A stretch of 37,213 nucleotides of DNA from Thermoanaerobacterales bacterium (GCA_030019475.1 JASEER010000012.1:1-37213); one strand, 5' to 3'. Shown: positions 1 to 8,846, counted from the first letter of the stretch. A program made the numbers and translations. The notes: generated by a model not told the origin, from the letters alone.

Positions 1-460
1 TCCGATCTCTCGTCCGTTTGAGTTCCCGTTCGCTGAAGAGAACCAGGTAGTCGTCCACCTTCACCTTCCCGGCAAGCTCGCGGATATATTCCTGGCAGGC
101 CTCCCGTGTAGGCTTGTGGACCATGCTGTAGAGGTTGTAGGGCCAGTGCGGCGGCCCCTCGCGGTGGTAGCAGTGGGTGACGCCCGGGAAGCCGGCGACG
201 GTTCGTCCCACCTCGTCCAGGCGCTCCGGCGGAACCTTCCAGGCCACCAGGGCATTGCCGGCAAAGCCGACCCGCTGGTGGCGCAGGGCTGCCCCGAAAC
301 GGCGCAGGTAACGGCCGTCCAGCAGGGCACGGACGCGGTCCATTACCTCTTCCTCCGTCAGGCCGACCCGCGCGGCAATGTCCCCGAAGGGCCGGCTTAC
401 CAGCGGCAGTCCGGCCTGGAGCCGGCGCACGATCTCGCGGTCAGTCTCTTCCGTCAGCAT
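1..460 (-). CDS. ahbB: Siroheme decarboxylase subunit AhbB (partial, C-terminus off the window)
   Basis: This is the second subunit of the AhbAB siroheme decarboxylase, which removes two carboxylates from siroheme to give 12,18-didecarboxysiroheme in the alternative heme pathway. About 153 codons are visible and the gene runs off the left edge. The N-terminal third is a winged-helix segment of the Lrp/AsnC type, followed by the ligand domain with a His-containing stretch (THCYHREG, then PYNLY). The last visible residues, LFSERELKRTR, match the C-terminal signature of AhbB/NirL-type proteins, so little is missing. The ATG at 460 lies inside the end of ahbA, overlapping it by 20 bases in another frame, which implies translational coupling. 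The A/B assignment rests on order and the C-terminal motif and is an inference. Confidence 0.85.
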   Translation of the reverse strand, partial: MLTEETDREIVRRLQAGLPLVSRPFGDIAARVGLTEEEVMDRVRALLDGRYLRRFGAALRHQRVGFAGNALVAWKVPPERLDEVGRTVAGFPGVTHCYHREGPPHWPYNLYSMVHKPTREACQEYIRELAGKVKVDDYLVLFSERELKRTRDR

Positions 461-923
461 CCTGCACCTCGGAGACGTTGAATTTGACTTCGATCTTGTA
501 TATCTTGCGGGCCGGAAGGGTTATTATCTCCTCGATCCCGGTGCGGGTTTTGATTTCGTCCAGGATCTCCTGCAGCCGGTCTTCAGAGAGGGCCAGGGCT
601 GTAAACCACATGTTGTAAGAGTGGTCGCGCAGATAGTTGTGGGTGACTTCCAGGTAGCTGTTAACGACCTCCGCCACCTCGTCCACCCTTTCTTCCGGGA
701 CGCGCATGGCGCACAGCGTTCCCTTGTAGCCCAGCCGGCGGGAATCAAAGATCCCTCCCAGGCGGCGGATGACCTTCCCCTCTTTCAGGCGGGCCAGCCG
801 GGCCAGTACCTCGTCCTCGCTCATCCCCAGGGCGTGGCCCAGGTCGGCGTAAGGCGTGGGAGAGACCGGGAAGGCGGTCTGGATCAGGTTTAGAAGCTCC
901 CGGTCCTTACTGTCGAGTTGCAT
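441..923 (-). CDS. ahbA: Siroheme decarboxylase subunit AhbA
   Basis: This 160-residue protein is the partner of AhbB in siroheme decarboxylation. It starts with a helix-turn-helix of the Lrp/AsnC type (about residues 1-55) and continues with the ferredoxin-like domain used for tetrapyrrole binding in this family. The motif THNYLRDHSYNMWF, near residue 107, carries the His residues typical of AhbA/NirD-like proteins. The chosen ATG at 923 begins MQLDSKDRELL, the usual family start. A longer reading frame upstream is only overlap with the radical SAM gene. The gene overlaps the preceding radical SAM gene by 17 bases and ahbB by 20, so the three genes form one tightly coupled unit. A regulatory role for the helix-turn-helix is possible but not shown. 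Confidence 0.88.
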   Translation of the reverse strand: MQLDSKDRELLNLIQTAFPVSPTPYADLGHALGMSEDEVLARLARLKEGKVIRRLGGIFDSRRLGYKGTLCAMRVPEERVDEVAEVVNSYLEVTHNYLRDHSYNMWFTALALSEDRLQEILDEIKTRTGIEEIITLPARKIYKIEVKFNVSEVQDADGRD

Positions 924-1917
924 CGGCCACCTCGCCGGCACGGCGATACAGGCACCAGGGCTCCTCGGCCATGTAGTCGCCATAGTAATAGAGCGCCCGC
1001 GCGCGGCAACCGCCGCACGCGTCGCCATAGTCACAAGTGCCGCAACGCCCCCCGTAGGCCCGGGTGCGAAGCCGCTGAAAGACCGGCGCCCGGCGCCAGA
1101 TTTCGTCGAAGGGCGTTTCCAGGACGTTCCCCGCCTTAATCTCCATGTAAGCGCATGGCTGGACGTCGCCCCGCGGGCTGATGATACAGTAAGCCAGGCC
1201 GGCCAGGCAGCCGCGCGTGAAGCGCGTCGGCACCCCCATCTGGCGGGCGATGCGCACGAACTGCGGCGCGCAGGTCGGCTTTAGCTCAATGCCGACCTCG
1301 CCTTGTTTTTTCATAATGCGGCGCAGCAGCTTCTCGTATTCAGCCGCCCGCAGGCTCCCGGTCTCAATATCCACGGCGCGGCCGGTGGGCACGAGGAAGA
1401 AAACGTGGTGGGCCATGGCGCCCTCCGCCACCGCGAAGTCGGTTAAGGTCTCCACTTCATCGTAGTTCCATTGCATTACGGTGGTATGTACCTGGAAGGG
1501 CAGTCCGGCCTCGCGGCAGGCACGCATCCCGTCCACCGCCCCCTGCCAGGCCCCGGGCACGCCCCGGAAGCGGTCGTGGGCCTCGCTGCTTACGCTGTCC
1601 AGGCTAATGCCGATCGCCCCTGCCCCGGCATCCTTCAAGCGGCGGGCGATATCGGGAGTGACAAGGGTGCCGTTCGACCCGAGGACCGGCCGCAGGTCCT
1701 TTCGGCGGGCATAGGAGAGGAGTTCGTAGAGGTCCTCGCGCATCAAGGGTTCCCCGCCGGAAAAGATCATGATTTTGAAACCGGCGCGGGCAATGCCATC
1801 AATCAACTGGCGGGCCTCGGCGGTCGAGAGCTCCCGCGCCGCCTTCTCCCCGGCATCACGGTAGCAGTGAACGCAGTTAAGGTTGCAGGCGTTGGTCGTG
1901 TTCCAGGAGACGAGCAT
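907..1917 (-). CDS. Radical SAM heme-pathway protein, AhbD/NirJ2-like
   Basis: This 336-residue radical SAM enzyme has the [4Fe-4S] motif CNLNCVHC at C11, C15 and C18 and the SAM-binding GGEP motif (SGGEPLMRED). A Cys-rich C-terminus (RGCLAGLAYC, then CGTCDYGDACGGC, then WCLY) indicates SPASM/twitch auxiliary clusters. Its place between hemB and ahbA and its N-terminus MLVSWNTTNAC fit the group called NirJ2 in Firmicutes. By pathway logic that group performs the AhbD reaction, converting two propionates of Fe-coproporphyrin III to vinyl groups to give heme b. The ATG at 1917 is preceded by AAGGAG at about ten bases. Which of the two radical SAM genes here is AhbC and which AhbD is inferred from family resemblance. 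Confidence 0.85.
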   Translation of the reverse strand: MLVSWNTTNACNLNCVHCYRDAGEKAARELSTAEARQLIDGIARAGFKIMIFSGGEPLMREDLYELLSYARRKDLRPVLGSNGTLVTPDIARRLKDAGAGAIGISLDSVSSEAHDRFRGVPGAWQGAVDGMRACREAGLPFQVHTTVMQWNYDEVETLTDFAVAEGAMAHHVFFLVPTGRAVDIETGSLRAAEYEKLLRRIMKKQGEVGIELKPTCAPQFVRIARQMGVPTRFTRGCLAGLAYCIISPRGDVQPCAYMEIKAGNVLETPFDEIWRRAPVFQRLRTRAYGGRCGTCDYGDACGGCRARALYYYGDYMAEEPWCLYRRAGEVADATRQ

Positions 1918-1936
1918 GGTCGCATTACTCCTTGAT

Positions 1937-1991
1937 ATTGGAAATTGGAGATTAGAAATTAAATTTCCAATTTCTAATTTCTAATTCCCAT
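1937..1991. repeat. Heptanucleotide repeat block, forward then inverted units
   Basis: The AT-rich gap between hemB and the AhbD-like gene is built of 7-base units. Three forward units (ATTGGAA, ATTGGAG, ATTAGAA) at 1937-1957 are followed by inverted units (TTTCCAA, TTTCTAA, TTTCTAA) at 1964-1984. The two halves can pair, so a transcript could form an AT-rich hairpin. Composition differs sharply from the GC-rich flanks. Related blocks lie at 31755-31775 and 37140-37167. Confidence 0.75.
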
Positions 1992-2965
1992 TACTCACTG
2001 AGCCATTGCGCCACGTCCTTGGCGTGGTAAGTTAAAATGATGTCCGCCCCGGCGCGTTTCATCGCCGTCAGGATCTCCAGGGTCACGGCCCTTTCGTCGA
2101 GCCAGCCGCGCGCGGCGGCGGCCTTAACCATGGAATACTCGCCGCTCACGTTGTAGGCGGCAACCGGCATGTGAAAAGCATCCTTGACCCGCCGGATAAT
2201 GTCCAGGTACGCCAGGGCCGGCTTGACCATCACAATATCGGCCCCCTCGGCGATATCCTCGGCCACCTCCCGCAGGGCCTCATCGCCGTTGGCCGGGTCC
2301 ATCTGGTAGCCCCTTCGGTCCCCAAACTGCGGGCAGGAGTCGGCGGCCTCGCGGAACGGGCCGTAAAAGGCGCCGGCGTATTTGGCGGAGTAGGCCATAA
2401 TCGGCACGTGCACGTATCCTTCGGCGTCAAGGGCGGAGCGAATGGCTCCCACCCTTCCGTCCATCATGTCGGACGGGGCCACCATGTCCGCCCCGGCACG
2501 GACGTGGGAAACAGCCGTAAGCGCCAGCAGTTCCAGGGTCGGGTCGTTCAGGACCTGGCCGTTCTCCACGACGCCGCAGTGACCGTGGCTGGTGTACTCG
2601 CAGAGGCAGACATCGGTGAGCACCAACAGGTCCGGACAGGCGTCCTTCAGCGCACGCACGGCCCGCTGTATAATTCCGTCAGGCCGGTAGGCATGGCTGG
2701 CCCGTTCGTCCTTCTGCTCCGGGATACCGAAGACAATCACACCGGGGATGCCGAGCGCCTGCACATCCCGCGCTTCCGCCACCAGCGTGTCCACCGAGAA
2801 ACGAAAAACGCCGGGCATCGCCTCAATCGGCTGGCGCAGGTCTTCGCCCTCGGTCACGAAAACCGGGTAGATCAGGTCGTCAACCGCCAGGCGCGTCTCC
2901 CTGACCATGCGCCGCACGACGGGGTTTTGGCGCAGGCGGCGCAGCCGCGTCGCGGGAAAAGGCAT
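1991..2965 (-). CDS. hemB: Porphobilinogen synthase (delta-aminolevulinic acid dehydratase)
   Basis: HemB condenses two 5-aminolevulinate molecules to porphobilinogen in the cytoplasm. The 324-residue length is normal. The metal-site cysteines appear in [14 protein letters not shown], the pattern of zinc-dependent bacterial enzymes. The first active-site lysine is in [16 protein letters not shown] and the Schiff-base lysine in [10 protein letters not shown]. The ATG at 2965 follows a GGGGG stretch. The gene sits between the two radical SAM genes, an order typical of the Firmicute ahb clusters, with 54 bases to the upstream gene and about 70 bases, filled with heptamer repeats, to the downstream one. 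Nothing unusual is seen in the protein. Confidence 0.97.
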   Translation of the reverse strand: MPFPATRLRRLRQNPVVRRMVRETRLAVDDLIYPVFVTEGEDLRQPIEAMPGVFRFSVDTLVAEARDVQALGIPGVIVFGIPEQKDERASHAYRPDGIIQRAVRALKDACPDLLVLTDVCLCEYTSHGHCGVVENGQVLNDPTLELLALTAVSHVRAGADMVAPSDMMDGRVGAIRSALDAEGYVHVPIMAYSAKYAGAFYGPFREAADSCPQFGDRRGYQMDPANGDEALREVAEDIAEGADIVMVKPALAYLDIIRRVKDAFHMPVAAYNVSGEYSMVKAAAARGWLDERAVTLEILTAMKRAGADIILTYHAKDVAQWLSE

Positions 2966-3019
2966 TTTCGTAAGACCCCCTTGGCTAAACCGGAGTGTTT
3001 CCCAACCCCGGGCTGGTTC

Positions 3020-4192
3020 TCAAACAAGGCCACCCGCCTCGTCCCCGGTGATCTCCTCGTCCGTCAGGTAGCAGGCCGGGTCCGGGGCCCAGAAGTCGCC
3101 GGTCGCCGCTTCGGCCCGCACCCGGAAGTTCCCGTTGCAGATGGCGAGCCAGCGACAGGCCGCACAACGGCCCTTGAGCAGCCCCCGGCGGTCCTTCAGC
3201 CCGGCCAGGATGGGGTTCGTGCGGTCGGTCCAGATCTCGCCGAAGGGCCGTTCCCGCACGTTGCCCAGGGTGTGGTTCATTGTGAACTGGTCCGGATGCA
3301 CGTCCCCCCGCCAGTCAACCGCGCCGATGGCAATGCCGCTGCGATTGCCGCGGGAAGCGGCCAGCCACTCCCAGATCCGCTCCGCCCGTTCCGGGTCGCT
3401 CCGCTTCATTTTAAGATAAATGTAAACGGCGTCGGCATGGTTGTCGACGGTCAGGATCTCCTTCTGCAGGCCGCGCGCCAGCATATCGGCGGTGCGCGCC
3501 CAGATCAACTCGATCGCCGCCCTTTTCTCCTCCGGGGCGAGGTCCAGGTCCCGCAGCCGGCTGCCCCGGCCGCTGTAGACCAGGTGATAGAAGCAGGCGC
3601 GGTTGATTTCTTCCGCCTCGATGAGGTCAAAAATCGCGTCCAGGTCCCGGTAGTTCTCCCGGGTGATCGTAAAGCGCAGGCCGACCCGCTGCCCAACGAC
3701 CACGCAGTGCCGGATGCCCTCCAGCGCAGCGGAGAAGGCTCCGGCAAGGCCGCGCAGGCGGTCGTTGGTCGGTTCCATGCCGTCCAGGCTGATGCCGACG
3801 TAGCCGACTCCCGTCTGTTTGAGGGCCCACGCCGTTTCCCGCGTGATCAGCGTCCCGTTTGTGGACACCACCGGCCGGATCCCCTTCTCGCGGGCATAAG
3901 CGGCCAGATCGAAGAAGTCGCGGCGCATCAACGGCTCCCCGCCGGAGAAAAGCAGCACCGGCACACCAAAGGCGGCCAGGCCGTCGATGAAGCGGCGCGC
4001 CGTTTCGGTATCCATTTCCTCCGCGGCGGGACCGGCGGTGGCGTTGGCGTAACAGTGTAGACAGCGCAGGTTACAGGCCCGCGTGCTGTTCCAGACCACC
4101 ACGGGGCGCGTCTCTTCCTCCTGCGGGCGGACGTAGCGCAGGTGATCCCCGCGTTCCTTCCGGCCGGAAATCATCTTCGAGATCGAAAGCAA
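3020..4192 (-). CDS. Radical SAM heme-pathway protein, AhbC/NirJ1-like
   Basis: This radical SAM enzyme has CNLRCLHC at C40, C44 and C47 (counting from the TTG start), the GGEPLMRRD SAM motif, and a C-terminal Cys cluster (RCAACRWLAIC, then PACY) for auxiliary iron-sulfur clusters. The N-terminus LSISKMISGRKERGDHLRY matches the NirJ1/AhbC type. AhbC removes two acetate side chains from 12,18-didecarboxysiroheme, giving Fe-coproporphyrin III. I chose TTG at 4192 because GGGGAG lies eight bases upstream and the family start aligns there, giving 390 residues. A frame extension to 4264 would begin upstream of a good -10 box at 4248-4253. The AhbC versus AhbD assignment is an inference. Confidence 0.85.
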   Translation of the reverse strand: MLSISKMISGRKERGDHLRYVRPQEEETRPVVVWNSTRACNLRCLHCYANATAGPAAEEMDTETARRFIDGLAAFGVPVLLFSGGEPLMRRDFFDLAAYAREKGIRPVVSTNGTLITRETAWALKQTGVGYVGISLDGMEPTNDRLRGLAGAFSAALEGIRHCVVVGQRVGLRFTITRENYRDLDAIFDLIEAEEINRACFYHLVYSGRGSRLRDLDLAPEEKRAAIELIWARTADMLARGLQKEILTVDNHADAVYIYLKMKRSDPERAERIWEWLAASRGNRSGIAIGAVDWRGDVHPDQFTMNHTLGNVRERPFGEIWTDRTNPILAGLKDRRGLLKGRCAACRWLAICNGNFRVRAEAATGDFWAPDPACYLTDEEITGDEAGGLV

Positions 4193-4247
4193 GGCCTCAG
4201 CTCCCCGATCGTTTGCGCGTTGTATAAGGTATTGGGACATTACTCTG

Positions 4248-4276
4248 ATTATAATCGAAAACAAAGCAGGTGTTTA
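4248..4276 (-). promoter_or_regulatory. Sigma-A-type promoter for the ahbC-like/hemB/ahbD-like/ahbA/ahbB unit
   Basis: On the minus strand a perfect TATAAT lies at 4248-4253, 17 bases from TAAACA (4 of 6 to TTGACA) at 4271-4276. Transcription would begin near 4240, about 50 bases before the TTG start at 4192. The -10 sits in the palindrome GATTATAATC, a possible operator. The 229-base gap between cobA-hemD and the radical SAM gene supports a separate transcription unit. Confidence 0.65.
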
Positions 4277-4421
4277 CCCGGCCGTCGACCGACGCCCCGC
4301 CGGCTCGTCCAATCCTGGTGCTACTACCGCATGGGCGAGGATGTGCCGGGTAATTCGGTCATCGGTCGTCAGGTATCAGGCGTCGGGATAGTAGGGATTC
4401 GCTACGCACGCCAACCAAGCC

Positions 4422-5957
4422 TCAGTCCTGCTTCTCATCCTGCCTGAAGCGCTCCTCCAGCGCCCGGACCAGCCCCGGGATGGTGTGTTCGTCCGCCACC
4501 ACGTCCACCCGAAGCCCCAGTTCCCGCGCCGTAGCCGCGGTTACCGGACCGATGGCGGCCACCACGGTGGACGCCAGGAGGGCCGGCGCCTGGTCCTCCC
4601 CCAGCGCCGCCGCCAGGTTACGCGCCGTCGACGAACTGGTCAGGGTCACCGCGTGGATGCGCCCCTCGCGGAGCAGTTCGCGCACTTTCGGTGCACGGTC
4701 GGCCACGGGGCGCGTACGGTAGACCGTAACCTCGCAGACGACGGCCCCGGCCGCCGTGAGAGCCTCGTTGAGCGCCTTCGGGGCAATGTCGGTGCGCGGA
4801 AGCAGGACCCTGGCCCCCGGTCGCAGCAGCCCCGGAAGCTGCCTGCCGATTTCTTCCGCGCGGAAGGCCTCGGGCATGAAGGCCACCCGGAGGCCGTAGG
4901 CTTCAAGTGCCTGCCGTGTCGCCGGACCAATCGCGGCCAGTTGGATCCCGGCCAGGTCCCGGACGTCGCCCCCGCATTCGCGCAGACGAGCCAAAAAATA
5001 GCGCACCCCGTTGACACTGGTAAAAACAATCCAGTCAAAGCTGCCCACGTCCGCCAGGGCCTCATCGAGAGGCCCCCAGTCCTCGGGCGGCGTGATGGCG
5101 ATGGTCGGGAACTCCAGCGGCTCACCGCCCCCCGCCGCAATGGCCTGCGCCAGGTCGCTGGCCTGCTCCCGGGCACGGGTCACCAGGACCCGCCGGCCGA
5201 AAAGCGGCCGCCGTTCGACCCACTGCAGGCGGTCACGCAGGGTGCAGACCTCGCCGACGATAATCACGGCCGGGTTCTTAATGCCGGCCTGCGCCACCCG
5301 CTCCCCGATATCGGCCAGAGTACCCACCACGGTGGCCTGCTCGGGCCAGGTCCCCCGGTAAACCACGGCGGCCGGGGTTTCGGGGCGCCGGCCGTGGGCC
5401 GTCAGGCGTTCCATGATCGCCGTCAGGTTCCCCATCCCCATCAGAAAAACCAGCGTACCCGCCCCGGTAGCCAGCTTGGCCCAGTCGATGTTGCTTTCTT
5501 CCTTGGTGGGGTCCTCGTTCCCCGTTATGATGGCCACGGTGGCCGTAAAATCCCGGTGCGTCAGGGGGATGCCGGCATAGGCCGGCGCGGCGATGGCCGA
5601 GGTGATCCCGGGCACGATTTCAAAGGGGATACCCCGCTCGGCCAGGAACTCGGCCTCCTCGCCGCCGCGTCCGAAGATGAACGGATCCCCGCCCTTGAGC
5701 CGGGCCACCCGCCGCCCTGCCTCCGCATGCCCGGCGAGGAGAGCGTTAATCCGGTCCTGGGTCAGGGAATGGCCCTCCGGCGACTTGCCGGCGTATACCA
5801 GTTCGGCGCCCGGCCGGGCGTGGCGAAGCAGCCGCGGGTTGACCAGGCGGTCATAGACGATAACGTCGGCCTCCTGCAGGCACTCCGCGCCCCGGAGGGT
5901 AAAAAGGCCGGGGTCGCCCGGCCCGGCGCCGATCAAATAGACGATGCCCTTATTCAC
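4422..5957 (-). CDS. cobA-hemD: Fused uroporphyrinogen-III C-methyltransferase / uroporphyrinogen-III synthase
   Basis: One 511-residue polypeptide carries two enzymes. Residues 1 to about 250 are SUMT/CobA, making precorrin-2 from uroporphyrinogen III with SAM. Visible motifs are GAGPGDPGLFTLRG, RLKGGDPFIFGRGGEE, VPGITSAIAAPAYAGIPLTH and, near the end of the domain, VVYRGTWPEQ. From about residue 255 the HemD domain begins (RPLFGRRVLVTRAREQ); it cyclises hydroxymethylbilane to uroporphyrinogen III. The fusion joins the branch point to siroheme and cobalamin and is common in Clostridia. I chose GTG at 5957, which overlaps the hemC stop by 8 bases and follows AAGGAGG. Reading further upstream in this frame only runs through hemC sequence. 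Confidence 0.95.
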   Translation of the reverse strand: MNKGIVYLIGAGPGDPGLFTLRGAECLQEADVIVYDRLVNPRLLRHARPGAELVYAGKSPEGHSLTQDRINALLAGHAEAGRRVARLKGGDPFIFGRGGEEAEFLAERGIPFEIVPGITSAIAAPAYAGIPLTHRDFTATVAIITGNEDPTKEESNIDWAKLATGAGTLVFLMGMGNLTAIMERLTAHGRRPETPAAVVYRGTWPEQATVVGTLADIGERVAQAGIKNPAVIIVGEVCTLRDRLQWVERRPLFGRRVLVTRAREQASDLAQAIAAGGGEPLEFPTIAITPPEDWGPLDEALADVGSFDWIVFTSVNGVRYFLARLRECGGDVRDLAGIQLAAIGPATRQALEAYGLRVAFMPEAFRAEEIGRQLPGLLRPGARVLLPRTDIAPKALNEALTAAGAVVCEVTVYRTRPVADRAPKVRELLREGRIHAVTLTSSSTARNLAAALGEDQAPALLASTVVAAIGPVTAATARELGLRVDVVADEHTIPGLVRALEERFRQDEKQD

Positions 5958-6894
5958 GCCTCTCGGGCCCTCCTTCGCGTAGTTCGGCCAGGATCTCCCG
6001 CGCCCCCAGCTGCAGGAGCTTCTCCGCCACCCGCTCCCCCAGGGCTGCCGGGGCTGTCGGGGGACCGACCTCAACGGTCCGTACCACCCGCCGTCCATCC
6101 AGGTCGGAGACCACCGCTTCCAGTACCAGATCCTGGTCCCAGAAGCGCGCCAGGGCGCCGATGGGCACCTGGCAACCGCCTTCCAGGCGGGCCAGCAAAG
6201 CCCGCTCGGCCTCCACGGCGACGCGGCTCTCCGGGTCTTCGAGCAGGCGAAGCAAGCCCAGGATCTCGGCATCGTCCGCCCGCGCCTCGACTCCCAGAGC
6301 GCCTTGGCCCACCGCAGGCAGGCAGACAGCCGTGGAAACAGGCTGGGTGATACGGTTCTCTAAACCTAAACGCTTAAGCCCGGCCCGTGCCAGCACCAGT
6401 GCGTCGACCTGCCCCTCGTCCAGTTTGCGCAGGCGGGTGTGAAGGTTCCCGCGCATGGCCACCAGGTTCAGATCGGGGCGGAAGGCAAGGAACTGTGCCT
6501 GCCGCCGCAGGCTGGAGGTGCCGACCCGCGCTCCCGGCGGCAGGTCCTCCAGCCGGTGCCCGTCCCGCGAAACCAGGGCGTCCCCGGGGTCCTCGCGGGC
6601 GGTCACCGCCCCGATGACCAAGCCCGCCGGGAGGGCCGTCGGCACGTCCTTCATGCTGTGCACGGCTATATCAATGGTACCGTCCAATAAGGCTTTCTCG
6701 ATCTCTTTGGTGAAGAGCCCCCGGTCTCCGATCTTGGCGAGCGCGACATCCAGGATGTTGTCTCCCGTCGTGCTGATGTGTATGACACGGAAGGATGTGC
6801 GGGGGCAGGCCCGCTTCAGGCGCTCGATGACCCAGCGGGTCTGCTCGAGCGCCAGCGCGCTCCCCCGGCTTCCGACCAAGACCTCGTCGCGCAA
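5950..6894 (-). CDS. hemC: Hydroxymethylbilane synthase (porphobilinogen deaminase)
   Basis: HemC polymerises four porphobilinogen units into hydroxymethylbilane using a covalent dipyrromethane cofactor. The cofactor cysteine is visible as C241 in LEGGCQVPIGA and the catalytic aspartate as D83 in HSMKDVP. Other family signatures are GSRGSALAL near the start, GTSSLRR (126-131) and MRGNLHTRL. The 314-residue length is normal. The start is TTG at 6894, preceded by a GGAGG and a second GGAG with about six bases of spacing. It begins nine bases after the hemA stop and overlaps the start of cobA-hemD, so hemA, hemC and cobA-hemD are surely cotranscribed. Confidence 0.97.
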   Translation of the reverse strand: MRDEVLVGSRGSALALEQTRWVIERLKRACPRTSFRVIHISTTGDNILDVALAKIGDRGLFTKEIEKALLDGTIDIAVHSMKDVPTALPAGLVIGAVTAREDPGDALVSRDGHRLEDLPPGARVGTSSLRRQAQFLAFRPDLNLVAMRGNLHTRLRKLDEGQVDALVLARAGLKRLGLENRITQPVSTAVCLPAVGQGALGVEARADDAEILGLLRLLEDPESRVAVEAERALLARLEGGCQVPIGALARFWDQDLVLEAVVSDLDGRRVVRTVEVGPPTAPAALGERVAEKLLQLGAREILAELREGGPERRE

Positions 6895-6903
6895 GTCTGA
6901 CTC

Positions 6904-8229
6904 CTACCTCCTTGCCCGACCTTTATGCTTGAAAGGTTCCCATATCGCGGCGTTTACTTCGTCCCCCTCCGGTTCCAGGTCGAAGAGCTTCTGCAGCGCA
7001 TCGGCATACGCCGCCCCTTCGTTGGTGAGGGCGTAGGCCTTGAGCCTGGTTATCGGCTCGTGCAGGAGCTGGTTGACGATGGAGTTGGCCAGGGTGCTGA
7101 TGACCTTGACTTCATGGTCCGTAAGGTCGCCGAGGCGGTTCAAGGCCTTGTGCAACTCACGCTGCTTGATATCTTCCCCTCGACGTTTCAGGGCGGTCAC
7201 CGTGGGGACGACGTACCTTACCTCCAGGGAACGAATAAACTCGGTCAATTCGTGGTCGATAATGGCCTCGGCCGCCGCGGCCGCGCGCCTCCGTTCGGCC
7301 AGGTTGGCGTCGACGACGCTCTGCAGGCTGTCAATGTCGTAAAGTGACACGCCGGGAAGATGGCCGACCTCGGGGTCGATGTCCCTCGGCACGGCGATGT
7401 CGATCATGAATATCGGCCGCGCGTCGCGCCGCCGCATGACCGCCGCCATCGGCTCCGGCTTGATGACGTAATGAGCCGCGGCGGTGGCGCTGATGACAAT
7501 GTCGGCCGTCTCCATCCATTGATAAAGCTCGTCGAAATGCACCGCGCGGCCGCCGAACTGGGCGGCCAGGAGCTGCGCCCGGTCGTAGGAGCGGTTCGAG
7601 ACGATCACCCCGCTCACCCCGTTGGCCAGAAGGTGCTTGACCGTGAGTTCACTCATCTCGCCCGCCCCGACGATCAGCACCGTCCGCCCGTCCAGGGAAC
7701 CCAGAACTTGGCGTGCCAGTTCAACGGCGGCGTAACTGATCGAAACCGGGTTGCGGTCGATGCCCGTTTCGGCGCGCACCCGTTTGCCGACCGCCAGGGC
7801 CTGCTGAAAGACGAGGTTTAAAAGCCCGTTAACCGTCCCCGCTTCCTGGGCGATCTGGTATGCCGTTTTAACCTGCCCGAGGATCTGCGTCTCCCCCAGG
7901 ACCATCGAGTCCAGTCCCGCGGCGACGCGGAAGAGGTGTTCGATCGCTTCCCCCATAAACTTCTCGTAAGCGTACCGGCGCATCTCTTCCACCGACTGGC
8001 CGCAGCAGCCGGCCAGAAAGCGCCAGACGCCATCGACCCTGGTCTCCTCAGTCACCGCCGCATAGATCTCGGTCCGGTTGCAGGTGGAGATGATAACGCA
8101 GCTATCCACCCCGTCGTAGGCGATAAGGGTGCGGAGAACCTCCCGTAATCGGTGCTCCGGGAAAGCGAGGCGTTCACGTACGGCCACCGGCGCCGTACGG
8201 TGATTCAGCCCTACGGCGGCCATCAGCAC
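6904..8229 (-). CDS. hemA: Glutamyl-tRNA reductase
   Basis: HemA reduces Glu-tRNA(Glu) with NADPH to glutamate-1-semialdehyde, the first committed step of the C5 pathway. The nucleophile is C50 in [27 protein letters not shown] lies at the N-terminus, and the NADPH-binding GAGEMSELT is near residue 190. At 441 residues it is of normal length. The GTG at 8229 gives the N-terminus [10 protein letters not shown], which aligns with known HemA starts. An ATG at 8223 overlaps the sirC stop as TGATG and is an alternative six bases downstream. No hemL is found in the window, so the next enzyme must be encoded elsewhere. Confidence 0.97.
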   Translation of the reverse strand: MLMAAVGLNHRTAPVAVRERLAFPEHRLREVLRTLIAYDGVDSCVIISTCNRTEIYAAVTEETRVDGVWRFLAGCCGQSVEEMRRYAYEKFMGEAIEHLFRVAAGLDSMVLGETQILGQVKTAYQIAQEAGTVNGLLNLVFQQALAVGKRVRAETGIDRNPVSISYAAVELARQVLGSLDGRTVLIVGAGEMSELTVKHLLANGVSGVIVSNRSYDRAQLLAAQFGGRAVHFDELYQWMETADIVISATAAAHYVIKPEPMAAVMRRRDARPIFMIDIAVPRDIDPEVGHLPGVSLYDIDSLQSVVDANLAERRRAAAAAEAIIDHELTEFIRSLEVRYVVPTVTALKRRGEDIKQRELHKALNRLGDLTDHEVKVISTLANSIVNQLLHEPITRLKAYALTNEGAAYADALQKLFDLEPEGDEVNAAIWEPFKHKGRARR

Positions 8230-8846
8230 CCGTCGATCAACTCCTTTGCCCGCTCCAGGTCCCCCTGCCTCAAAGCGGCCATTACCTCCTGTGTCAGGCA
8301 GGCCTCCAGCCGGCGCTGCCGGGCGCCCTGGTCGGGCTCCCCGGCTTTGATCTCCGCCCGCCGGGCGGCCAGGTACTCCAGGAAAGCCCCGTAAACCGGC
8401 CCGTACAAACGCTCCAGTTCCTCGCGCACACGCCTTGCCAGGAGCGGGCTCTTTCCGGCCGTTGAAACAGAGATGGTGAAGTCGCCCCGCCGTATGCTGG
8501 CGGGCACAAAAAAACTACAGTGCGGCGGGTCGTCGACGGCGTTCAATAGAACGCGACGGGACCCGCACTCACGGGCCACACCGGCGTTTACTTCCGGGTC
8601 GTTGGCGGCGCTGATGACCAGGAAGTGGCCCTCCACGTCTCCATCCCGGTAAGGGCGGGGGTAATGCTCTATCGTCCCCCGCAGCGCTTCACCCGCCAGC
8701 CAGGGAGTAAGGTCCGGGCTTATAACGCGCACGCGCGCCCCGGCCGCCAGCAGGGAGCGTACCTTGCGCTCCGCCACGCGGCCGCCGCCGATAACGAGGC
8801 AGGGCTCTCCTTCAAGTTTTAAAGATACCGGGTAGATAGGCGCCAT
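8223..8846 (-). CDS. sirC: Precorrin-2 dehydrogenase (SirC/Met8 type)
   Basis: This 207-residue protein corresponds to the NAD-dependent dehydrogenase part of CysG/Met8, which oxidises precorrin-2 to sirohydrochlorin. The N-terminal Rossmann motif is [12 protein letters not shown] (18-29). The central region [15 protein letters not shown] followed by [20 protein letters not shown] is the family signature. There is no methyltransferase domain, which is supplied by cobA-hemD. Met8-type enzymes may also chelate iron, but SirC-type ones do not; the sequence alone does not settle this, and no separate chelatase gene is visible. The gene overlaps hemA by 7 bases. The ATG at 8846 follows GGGGG. It may head the tetrapyrrole transcript or read through from the prenyl synthase 65 bases upstream. 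Confidence 0.92.
   Translation of the reverse strand: MAPIYPVSLKLEGEPCLVIGGGRVAERKVRSLLAAGARVRVISPDLTPWLAGEALRGTIEHYPRPYRDGDVEGHFLVISAANDPEVNAGVARECGSRRVLLNAVDDPPHCSFFVPASIRRGDFTISVSTAGKSPLLARRVREELERLYGPVYGAFLEYLAARRAEIKAGEPDQGARQRRLEACLTQEVMAALRQGDLERAKELIDGC

Noticed and set aside
1937-1991. CRISPR-like array
   Set aside because: Units are 7 bases without spacers; no longer direct repeats with unique spacers and no cas gene are present.
2171-4060. Long plus-strand open frame opposite hemB and the AhbC-like gene
   Set aside because: It is antisense to two well-supported genes, has no recognisable motif or ribosome site, and long antisense frames are expected at this GC content.
4485-6350. 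Long plus-strand open frame opposite cobA-hemD and hemC
   Set aside because: Low-complexity Pro/Arg/Gly-rich product, antisense to certain genes.
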